Shown here: piece by piece, positions 25,901 through 37,900 of the stretch | Numbering within the stretch: position 1 is the stretch's first letter | Layout: every line of letters begins with the position of its first letter | Assembly (NCBI RefSeq): GCF_910592395.1 | Contig: NC_088315.1 | Coordinates: 6,574,501-6,638,500, forward strand | DNA: 64,000 nt | Reading direction: 5' to 3' | Source of the DNA: Lineus longissimus | Lineage: Eukaryota > Nemertea > Pilidiophora > Heteronemertea > Lineidae | Made by a program: the position numbers and the translations under genes | Notes under the pieces: generated by a model | Seen by the model: only the letters and a program-made list of their open reading frames with translations | The model's database searches: none | Told to the model about the DNA's origin: nothing

Positions 25901-28900
25901 TCCGTAAAACATGCATTCATTGGACACTGGACATTGAGCCCAGCAAACTACACCTGAGAATTGGAGGACCAGCCACCCAAGATATTTTGTCATAAGACCT
26001 GAGGGTAATCTTTACATAGCGCCCAATTTTCCCTCCAAGCTTGCCACGTGTGATCCAGGGTTAGGTTGGGATCCTCACAGTCGTATTCACCGCTGTCGTC
26101 TGATAACTGTCAAGCAAGGTGGAGAGGAGGAAAGAAGTAGGAAAGAGAGGTATGGAGAGAAAGAAGAGAAAGATTGAAAAGTGAGAAATAGGGCACAGTT
26201 GTTCCTCCAAGTGTGCCAAGTGAAGTAAGCTTCAGGGGCTGCAAGTCCCAAATGGGAAGAGTGGAAATTTACAAAAGAGAGGTGATGGAGAGAAAAGACA
26301 GATGGGCAGTTTGGGGGTCTTATTTGTGCCTCAAAGAAATTAAAGACGGTAGATAGTGCAGAGAAGGAACAGTTTACTTCACAACTCAAATTATACAAAA
26401 CTACTATTTTTCTCACCTCTATAGTTGTGACTGTTTCTGTTGTAGTTACCGTCTCCGTGGTTTGGACTGTTTCTTGATGGACATTGTTGACTTCTGGCTC
26501 GGGTGTCGGTTCTCGGACGGGTTCGGGAGTCGGTTCGCGGACGGGTTCGGGAGTCGGTTCCCGGACAGGTTCGGGAGTCGGTTCCCGTTCTGGTGGCGCA
26601 GATTCTTCGTGCGTGACAACGTGACTCGTTATGACTTCTTCAGTAACGACCGTTGTTTCATCTTTATGGTCTTCCTCAGTTAACACCACGGTAGCGGCAG
26701 ACACTTCCACGTTCACTTCCCCATTTGTGTGATTTTCTTGAAAAGACCCTTTTTCTGAAAGATAGTGGAGCAGATGGTGAGAAAAGTCATTTCAATGGTT
26801 CAATTTCATTGGGAAGATCAAGGTGACGGAGTCTGAGATCCTGAGCAGCAGGGCACTTAGTTTTCTGTGGACTTCCGCTTGCTTAAAGTGACATAGAGGG
26901 GAGGAGAAAGTGAGTGGATCCTGGCATTCAAGGAAGCTTCTTCAGCCGTCTGTTTGCTCTCACTCTTTAACTCCAGCTAATTGAAGGGGGGGAATGTCAA
27001 TCATGATAAAATGTTGTCGTTAAAAAGGTACAATACAACAGTGAGTGTTCATGTTAGAAAATATTTGTCGATATCTTAACTTTTAGAAAATTGGGCTAAT
27101 GCGTGTTTATATGTTACAACCTGTAAAGTATTTCTAGTCACCCAATATTCCAACAATCAATACTATGATATGCAGGAATTTGACTCTTGACCCAAGTAGA
27201 CACCATTACATGCCACTAACTTGAGTGCATTGAAAACGTAGTATCTACACTTGATCATTTCACTGAACCTGGGAAGAAGAATTAGGAGGCCTGGGCAGAC
27301 TCTTGTTCCCACTCTTTTGAACAAGTTTATCAAGGCAGCGTCAATCACAAACCTAAAGGTGTGAATATATTGCCTTTTTCAATTTCTTTCAATATATTGC
27401 CTAACTATCATCTCGAGAAAACATACAAAAAGTCGCATGCATTCAAATTTAGCTTATGAGGAACGAAAAATGAACAAATTTGCAAACTTTTGGCTTATAT
27501 GCTTCAAAAGAGAGCTAAGGACATTCCCACAAAAGACTATGTTCCAAACATGCTGTCTATAAATCAACTTGTAACCTGAAAATGAATAGGCGGGAAACAG
27601 AGTTTGAAATTAAAACAATGAAATAGATGTCAGTTTGGGAAGAGAGGGTTAAAAACAATGGGTAGATCTTATCAGTATGGCATGCTGAACTGAAAATTGT
27701 ATCAATTAGATATATTGATCTGGGAGATTAACTAAGTAATTGGTCAACATGAAGTCTCTGATGACATTGTTCACATATAGTTGACACAAATGGGCTGTAG
27801 AACATTGTCGCGTTGACCCTTTAAGCATTGTAGATAACTCCAGGGTCGTCTAAAGTTGTTGGATCCTCTGGAGCCAAGATGGGCAACAAATTTTTCAAGG
27901 AAGAACAGTCATCAATGTACATCAGAGAATCATGCAACCACAATCATTCCATGTTTTAGTTATGAAAGAGCTGCTGCTCTTTGAAACTCTGCACCATAAA
28001 ACACACATATATACCCCAGACCATGACAAGAGACTCATTTCCCTAAAGATCTATCAACCTAGGAAAACAACATTTTATCTACCAACTCAAATATTGTATG
28101 CATGCAACATGACTATTACTAATAACCATTACAAGATGTAGATATGACAAGTTACCTTTTATGACATGAACTTTCATCACAATATGGATGATTTTCAAGT
28201 ATACAAATTATTTGATAACCATAATGTCTAAGTACAGTCCTGTGTCAAATTTATCCACTACCTTCACATCTGAGAGAGAGATGACCCATCAGTCAAAGCT
28301 TCGAGAACCATCGCCAAGTCATGAGTGTCAAGACCAAATTTGTAGCTGCATCATTTTTCAAAATGGAAAGGTCATTGATTTTGCAAAACACAATACCCAT
28401 CTGATGTACTTTTACGCATGAATTTCTAGTGCATAAAACAGAACCAATTTGCATTTTGGTGAATCTGTTGTTCAAATTTTATACTTCGTTTCACAAGACA
28501 ACACAGATTTTTGACAAGTGCAGACAGTATTCACCTTAGACGAGCTTGTCAAAAGCATACACTGCTACACAGACATGAAAAACAGTCCAATGAGTGTATT
28601 CTTAGTTATATTGGGTGGACAAGTGCACGCTTTCTCGAGTGTGTATAGCCCATACAAAAATGTGCCATTGTGGCACTGAAATGCCCCAAATAACAAAAGA
28701 ATATGATCAATAAAAGGATTGTTCTTTCGGCAGATATAGCACTGTACATACGATGTGAAGCAATTTCAGTAATCTGTATGAAGTAACAATACATGATGGT
28801 ATTGCCTGTCCACAAAATTGCTTTGGTTGCATAGTGACAATGGATAACATCCAATTTTTCAATTAGTGGATGGGTCACTTAATGATACTGATACAATTGC

Positions 28901-31900
28901 TTCTATAGTGATGTCAAGTGTTTTGCACTCATGGCAACTTGAGGAGCTGCTGTGGTCTTGTGGCTCGGACTCAACGCTGCGCTATAGCTCCATCAAGAGG
29001 TTATGGTTCCCTGGATCTAACCCCACAATCAGCATAAGACTCCAGGCCACTCTAGAACTGTAATTAACTAACAGGCAACATTATCTTAAGGGTAGAAGTG
29101 ATCCGTCTGAGTATCGAACCTATGACCTTCTGGTTATAAGCCCGGCGCTCTTACCACTCTGCCACTGATCTCCCTTAGGGTAGAAGGTCACCAACTAATT
29201 CCAATTTTCAAAATCTTTTAAAGACAGTCCCATTCGAACTTGAACCCAAGCCAAATGTCAAAGTGACAGGTGTCAGTTGGTGCATGGCTTCATGCATTGA
29301 GCCCCTGAGCGTCATGCATAGGAATTATGGAAACTTAGCCAAATTTCTACCTTTTGCTGGTAGAGTCGCTGCCAAGGTATTTCAAACTTAATACAGCACA
29401 TTTCAGATTCCTTTTCTTACATGATAAAAGACAGGATGCTGCGTTCCTACAACAGAGGTACAGTTTTTGTGTGCAGAAGCAGGTCGAGTAGCTTTCTTCT
29501 CCATCAGTTCAGAATATTTCTTCAAGTCCGAGAATATGTAAGCAGGGCGTCAGATGCAATTCCAGATTCAATTCATGCGATAAAATCCCCAAAAGAAATT
29601 GCCAACAATAAATCATGCATAAGCGAGCAGAATCCAAAAAAGCCGTAACGCCAGATTCACCGACGATGGATAATGTTCTACTTCCACCCGCAATTCTCAA
29701 ACCTCCAACCAGCCCCCCTCGTCAACAAGTTTTGAAATATCTAGCGATGAAAACAAGTGCACAAGTGATACAGATTATAAAGACCAGCAGCTCTTGATTC
29801 ATGAAGCATAAACAGCCAACAACAAGTGAAAAATTTAGCGTAAACCTTTTCTGGCGATTCCTCAATGGGTGGCGCTTTCACATGCGGTACTGAAAAATCC
29901 AAACGATAGAAAGTTGAGACACGAGAAAGAATTGTGGTGACTGAGGTGCACTACAGACAAAATGCAGCAACGTGTGATAATTATTGCAATAAATAACAAA
30001 AAGATAGCTTGTCCACCCTGTGATAAAATCAAGAAGGTTTCTTATCGCATGATGCAGAGTCTTGTCGTGGCACCTGTGATGACCCTAGCAGAGAAGTGAT
30101 TTTTCGCATGTGACAAATATGGCATGTTGCTGCAATAAAATTGCCTGTCTGCAGTGTGCGCACCCAGTCTGTATGTGATAAGTGACCCAAAATTCATTTG
30201 TAATCTCTGATTTATAATGTGATGTTTCATTTTGTTGGAAGTATTTTACCTCCATCAGGACAGATCGAGAAGGGACATGATGATGAAGTCAAAGAAAATA
30301 AAACAACGCCAAAGATGCAATTGCAAACTAAAATATGCACAAATATTTCCTGGTTTCAAGTAACTAGGACAAATAGATGTACAATTATGTTAGACATGAC
30401 ATATTTTAGAATGGATAATAAAGAATGTGTGCATAAACTGATAATTGAAACTGCATGTAATTTGATCATGATCGAATCAATCAACTTGACATACTTTACA
30501 GTCGTGAAAAAGAATGAAATAGAATGTGCTGAAAACGAATAGATTAATTTGTGAACAACAAACAATTCAATTGACTGATCGATAAATAAACAGTTTACTG
30601 CATGAAACAGATATAATGAGATCTGTAAGTTGACAATCCGAGCAAAATTTTGACTCGGAGTTGCTTGAAATTGAATATATGTTGAACATGTTGAAGCAAT
30701 TTATATGACTGGAAGTCTTTACGTGATGAAAATAATGCCACATAAGTTTACATTGTCCAAAGATGAAAAAGTTTGTAGGATTTTCAGATGAAACACCTGC
30801 GGAAAAGTAAAGCATACCCAATTGATAATATCAAAATGACCGATATTGAACCAAAATGAAATACGATATCAGCGGTGTATTACATTGCTGATAGTATTCA
30901 TTTTAATTGGCACTTGTCAGCTTATTTGATATTAATTTGATTTTCCTGTAAATATTCATCACCTAATTTAGGGGCGATATTATCCTCAGTAATCAATACC
31001 AACAAAACATCTCAAAATGGTCTAATTTGGGATTTGCAATTCCATTTTGTACTTGGCAGCACTGATGAGGAACTTCACATCATTTCCTTGCACAGCTTTT
31101 TAACACAGGGAGTATACTAAACTGCAATATGCAAGCAAACTTGCACTTCTTTGATTTTTTGCATGCTCGCCATACAAATGTAGTTGAGTGTACTATAGCT
31201 ATGCCAACAAGAGTGGACACTGCTTTTGTGTACATGGTACTGGGTACAAATGTAGTTGAGTGTACTATAGCTATGCCAACAAGAGTGGACACTGCTTTTG
31301 TGTACATGGTACTGGATACAAATGTAGTTGAGTGTACTATAGCTATGCCAACAAGAGTGGACACTGCTTTTGTGTACATGGTACTCGGTACAAGTATATT
31401 GAACTTTCCTACATTATTTATCAGCTCCTACGCAGGGTAGTCACATATTTTAGATGTGTTGAAGGGTGCCTTGGTTGTCCCGGGGATAGGTCAACACTGG
31501 CCTGCCCAGATGGGAGGGTGGCTGCATGCCCCCTTGTACCTCACTCTTTCTCATAGCCTCTTGTTCATGTGTTCTTCAACCGCGGCACTACATACTGTAT
31601 TGGATCGCATGTCTAACTATCAGCAATGAACTTTTATGACAGCATGAATTATTGATGATACCCTCTGCAGACAAGAATGGCCTGCCCTGTGTAAGTTATC
31701 AATATTTCATTGGTATATAGGAATTTGCAGACCTTGCATGAAATCATGAAAGAATAAATTTTAGAAAATGTTTGAAGAATTCAACTTGACCAAGGTTCCA
31801 GAACAACCTTAAACCAGGTCCTGAAAGCCTACTGTATGCGTCCAAGACATGGGAAATGTAAATAGATCAATTCTTTGACATTATTGTTCTTAGAGAACGC

Positions 31901-34900
31901 ATTGTGTGGAAATTCCAAACGACCATAAGCAAAAGTAAATAATTGAAGGCGGTTTAGCAATGACATGAAAACCGTAATATCACATATCCTGTGGGTGGGA
32001 CCCTGACATTTTGATTCAAGGAGGAAACAGCGATGGCTCTATCAATAAGATGTTTATCTACAGGATTTGGGGAAAGATAAGGTCCCTGGCCTCAATCATG
32101 TCAAGCGCTTGGAATGACAGAGGAGGAGATGAAAAGAAAACAACACGGAACCACATCACTAAAATGTCCGTTAGTATAGTTAAAAGTTAAAAAATATTGA
32201 CCATCTCGGTCAATTTAAAATACGTTTTCAACAGAACAGAACTGTAGACATCCACATTGTGGACAATATTGGAAATGTGTTTGCACTCACAAATCAACAG
32301 CAGTGTACTTGATATAGTGCTCATGTTGCCATTAATTCACTTTGACCAGCTTATTCAAGGAAAAATCGTTATGTTGCTTCATTTTATTCAATATACAACA
32401 CATGCGTTTAGCTCCATTGATCGGATTGTCTCATAAATGGATGCAATATTGAGTGAATTAGAAGAACGTGATGAAAATAACACATTGAACAGTGCTGCAT
32501 ATTTATAAGCATATACAAGACCACCGATTGGAATTTTGTTCATTTTGAAAACCTTCGTTTTTTCAACTGAGTTCGAAAATGAATGTTCTTTAAATGTTAG
32601 TCTATACTTCAGGTGTTCATCACGAAATGACTTGATGATTGCTCGTCGTCCATCTTGCCAACGTCATCTGGATTTCATTCAATAATGCTCTTATCTTTTC
32701 TTATTTTTGACTTTAAACATGAAAGAATGAATATATGAGGCATTTCTGGCAGCATATGCTCTTTTAGGTTTATTCACCATAAGAATATAGGAGTCTGAAA
32801 CATCAGAGCATTTGTCTTAGTTTTCTGAAGCAAGTTTTGGGTTGGGTCACTTTGTACATGTTGTATATAAAATTATACATGTACACCCCCAGAACAAACC
32901 AATGAAAAGTGGCTGCCAAAGGCAACATATCATAATAGTCTCTCATCATTATGATATTCCCTGCCATTCTAGAACCACTTGTGCCACATAGCATGAGTTT
33001 GAACTTGTTTGAGGAAGTCTGCCTCGAATTGGATCAGTGCACATCGGAATACAATGATCAAATTGGGTAGATATCGGGCCTATTATCAATTCTAATAGGC
33101 CAATGCATATACTTGCACTTTGGAATGTTCAAAATATGGATCAGCACATCAACAGACATGAAAGCCAGAGCAAAACATGGCCCAACTAAAGCCGACCAAT
33201 GGATTGACGATGTCTTCAGGTCAAATTGGAGGCCATTACATTCTAAGGATGTCAAAACGTGTATCTTTCATCAACATGCCTTTATTCACAAGTCCAACAT
33301 ACACTTTTGGGTGAGAAAATGTTGCGGTTTTCAATATCACTCTTTTAACCGTGAGTGCATGATCTGTAAACATCAGCCCAATATTAATCACACCCCATCT
33401 TGTGTACTTTTAATTACCAATAATGGTGAGAATGCATTGCAATAGAAATATCATCTTCAAGTATTTAATGGGAAACACGATGCCAGGATCAATATTATGT
33501 TATTAGTAGATCATGAAGGCTTCCCTCGCAGACAGCAAACTCTTGAATGTATAGCTCATATAAGACAACAGAAGATGTAGGAAGTGCCGACAGGGGAGCG
33601 GCTCATCAAGTTATCTCTGATAGTGATGAAATAACTCAACATCACATAACTATAGAGGATGGCACTATAGACTAGGTCTAAACCTGGAAACTGGCTTCAA
33701 GGCGTTGATGAGCGCAAGGCATGGCAAGATATAATTTGTTACCAATGTGTCTGGATCACAAACTTGAAGTTCAGCAGATATGCTAAAAGCAAATAGAGAT
33801 TCTAAGTCTGCGAAATCATGTCTGCCAGCCCATTTTGCAAAGCTCATCTCCCTTGAGTGGAATGCTCCTGGCGTGGTGAGCATACGAAGTATTGTAATTC
33901 AATCGCAAAATTCCAGGGAAGCTGCACCCAGTTTTCCACACACAAAAATGCAGTAATGTTTGTATCTGTACATGCTGCAAGTTAATATTTATCAGGAACT
34001 GAATATTGACAAGCGTGATCGATACCAGGAAAGTAAGTTATTGACTTACATCAGCGGAAATCGGGAATCGGTTACAAGTCAGACAGGTAAAACAGACTCT
34101 GGCTAGACTATGGAATTATATTTGGTTTTATACTGCAGCCACGGGTAGGTCGTTCATCACTGATCATGTTGATCATCATCACTAGTGTTGCAAAGTGCAG
34201 AATGATTCCGAGTGGAAACCAATGTAAATCAAACCTTTTACATTGCCGGTAATGGCAAACATCATTCAGCGATTTCAGATACATGTACGGAGGACCTCGA
34301 CTACTCTTGTAATTGGTGTCTTCAAGGGTTTTGAGTTGATTCACTTACCCTTTCTTGACAAAAAAGGATATGTTACCACTTTTGTGCTAATCAAGAAAAC
34401 AAAATATTTGATTCGGCTGCTTCAAAATTGAACAAAAGTTCAAATGTTGAGACATAAGAAAACTGTGCCAAAATCGCTGCAGATATTTAGGAGGGATAAC
34501 AGTGCACAGTGATAAAGAGTTATACTGCGCCCATGACGAAAACCATAGCTGTTCCAGCTAGGGAAGACCTTGGCGTCTCCAGTGATTAGTGTCTTCAAGG
34601 GTTTTGACTTCATTTACTGACCCTTTCTTGACGAAAAAGGATACATTACCATATTAAAATTTGCTAGGTATCAAAATATTAACCGTGGCCATTTAAAGAG
34701 GATTTTCAAAAGCTGAGATATAAGAAATCCATACCAAAATCCCTGTGAAATAAACTAGACTTCCGATAAAACGGTAAGCTGTGGTTGTATTTCTTAACCG
34801 ATAACAGAAAATGACTGGAACAGCCAGCTGAAAGCATTTGGTGATTGAATTTGTAAACAGAAAGGAATAGCAAAACTGTACCAATTACAAAATGCATAGA

Positions 34901-37900
34901 AAATCCATAGTTTATCAAAATACCTCTGCCAAGATGAATAATATTATAAGGGTAAGCCTAGGCTGGGAAGGTACTCACTCCTGCGATGATGAGGGCCTCG
35001 CTTGGGCAAAATTAGGGGAAAATGTTCAAAATAGTGATCTTCAAAATAACCTATGAGAGAAGAAGGGAAACATTTGAATCAAGAGGAAAACGGTCCATAG
35101 CAAGGGGAAGGTAGAATTTGGTGAATACCAATTTCACTATACAAAGTGCTGAATTCAGCCTTCTTACTCTGTATTCGAGTGCCTTTCTTTCTTATAACTT
35201 GTGTTCTAGTATTTCGTATTGCTTGAAAAATGAAGATAACACAATGTAAGAATTTTGAAGGCACATGTGGCTTTAAAAATAATGTAAAGCAGAGATGTAA
35301 TTATACAATTCTACACTTCCTTCTATAATCTATAAGTTTTTTGCATGACGCATAACTATTTGTTTTTTTTACTTTTAGCAGCAGTAATTATAAAAGTAAA
35401 TCTAACATTTCTATCTTTACCTTCTGATTCTTGACATAAAGGCCTCGTTTTTTTTAAATTGCACAGCGTCAATATGAACGTGCTGCAGGTGTTGCACTTT
35501 TTTATTGAACACGTTGAATGCAAGAATACAGTTCACTGCTGTGCCTCCTTCTGCCCAGCCCATCTGTTGTTGTGACATGTGACAGATTCTGAGTGTACAC
35601 ATTGTGTAGGGCTAAACATTACTGCATATTCCACTGAGATGGCAATGAGGATTAATTTTATGTTGGTGCAAGGTACATCTGTGTTTATCCTGTTTACAGA
35701 CAGAGGTTTTAAAAGCCATTACATTTTGTAGGTCAACATCATGAATCTGGATGAATCAAACAACATAATGCCTATAGACAACATTGCAGCAAATAACACT
35801 GAACATTGTCAATATTAATTATTTTGTTTAAATCATTAAAATCTCATAGCCGTTCCAACTTGTCTAAAAGAATTTTTCAGGTTCAAATGTTTCCAAATAC
35901 ATATATCTAACACATAATCCTATTTTGACTAAAATACATGTAAATCGGATTGGTCTTATCAAGGGTTATATTTAAAACCAATCATCTGCTGTTAGTACTG
36001 ACATGAAATAAAATACATTCTTTTCTAATACATTGGGAAATCTAAGTACATGTAACTTTTTTATGGTCAGATGTCCCAGTCACACACATTCTTTTAAAAG
36101 TTTATGCCGCGAGACGGATGACAAAATAATCTTTACCTTCCGCTCACGACACTTTCACTGAGATTAGAAATGGAAAGTTTAGCAACACACCAAATAGTGG
36201 TCATTACTGTTAGCATAATCATTAGTAGCGTGATCCCAGTTAGCTGCTATATAAAAGCTAGCTAGAGAGCTTTCCATCCACAGTTGATTGGACTTTAATT
36301 GAGGCTGTCACAATCAGCTCCCATTAAATCAATTGATCTATGAAGGTTAGAAGGGGGTTGTATCAAAGTTCATGCTTTTCTGCGAGGGAGTTACAGATAA
36401 GGTTTGCCGCAATATTTTGACCACTGCATGCTGTATGGCAGAGGTATATTAGGCAGTCCTGAGGTCAAGATATGAGGTTTACTGCGATATCTTGCATCGT
36501 GATAACAATAATATTGCACAAGCCAAAACCAATATTCGCTGAAACATCTGCCTCATTCTACTCGGTGATTGCTAACAGCAATGATCATGTATAATTATGA
36601 GCCATCAATCATCGACCCCAGCAAAAAGCTGCATGTTGCTTTTGTTTTATGACTAAGCTGGCTGTTTGCTGAACAGAACAGTAATTGTTGGCTGTATTTG
36701 TTTGGTGACCTTTCATTAAGGCCACAAGGCTTTCCTGCTGACTGGGATACATGTATATCGATTTTGATGTTTACAAACTTGCATAAAAATCTAACAAAGC
36801 AAACCCCAAAGGCAATTAACTGTTGCAATTTTTACCTTATGACACTAATGTTAATTTTGAAATGTTTGATTTGCAGATGTTTTTGCACAAATCTCACAGT
36901 GTACACTGTGCAAAATCTTGACCGGCATAGAAGACATTTGCTAAGGCCCTAAAGCAATTGTGATGTGATGTTGCTTTCTAAATCTAGATATTGTACAAGA
37001 GGTACTGACTGAATTGATGAGGCCTATGTCAACCCAATATCAACTCGAAGAGCATGTACAAAGATAGTACATGTACATACATACAGAAGGTCGATAACTA
37101 TAAATCTAGATCTGCACAGGACACTTGACAGGCTAAGTACTGACAGGTGAGCTTTTTCCACAGTACTAGTCCTTGTCAAGGGTTCGGAATCCATAGAAGT
37201 GGACATAGCTAGGCAGTGAACAATACCTACCCAACTAATGGCACATTGGAAGCTTACTCATGGCATTGGCAACAGTCATTTTATGTATCTCAGACTGTAG
37301 CTGTGACAATGATGTCATTTGATTTGGACTGTAACTTGAATAAGACAACCTAAGTTGGGTCGGAGATATAGCCTTACTAGGTTGAGCCAAGCTCGGCATG
37401 TTTCTCTCATAAAGGAAGTCATTGACATTAGGGGAGTCCTATTTATGCCTTACATGACCTAGTCATGAACTATGTAAGGTGTGCCGTCAACAATGTCAAC
37501 TGAAGAAAGCCCTAAATGTTCCCCAAATGCTTCACCAATTTCCAAATCAGACATGAAACCAGACTGGGTAGCTTATTATCTTCAGAAAAATAAGCATCGA
37601 CAAGACACAAAGCCTAAAATGACTAGATATAATGATATTGGGGCAAACAACTCATATCATTCGTATCGCCCAATGTTTGTGTTCAGCGAAATACCCATAC
37701 CATACATACCATTCAAAATTTATGCTTGAATCGGTATGCACAATATGCATAATATATACCCAGGCACAGTAATCTATGAGACACCTTTCTATATGGGTGT
37801 ACAGGGCAGTGACACCAACAGGGCTCAATACCAGTGACAGCTATGTGTACGTTTACACCTACCATTGTTGGAATTTCAGTGATACATGAATCACTCTCAC

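Larger units (their letters stand above)
26755..29845 (-). other. NHERF-like gene intron
   Basis: About 3.1 kb between the 338-nt and 44-nt exons. Contains the SINE head at 29101-29174 and its probable body. A frame after a CAATTAG acceptor at about 26988 ([16 protein letters not shown]..) stays open for 39 codons to a TAA, but no strong donor follows. Otherwise no supported feature. Confidence 0.5.

Noticed and set aside
26975-26987. 13-nt exon (LELK) that would reconcile the 44-nt and 338-nt NHERF exons
   Set aside because: Phase would fit, but a 13-nt exon with a weak acceptor is less likely than mutual exclusion of the two larger exons.
29101-29174. Functional tRNA gene on the minus strand
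   Set aside because: A and B boxes are good but the acceptor stem does not pair and a SINE-like body follows; called a SINE head instead.
31080-31440. 99- and 103-residue frames on opposite strands
   Set aside because: Produced by a 72-bp triplication within an intron; no supporting signals.
33113-33445. 110-residue plus-strand frame in NHERF intron 1
   Set aside because: No recognisable domain, no paired splice sites and no repeat explanation; length is within chance for an AT-rich 10-kb intron. Kept only as a note.
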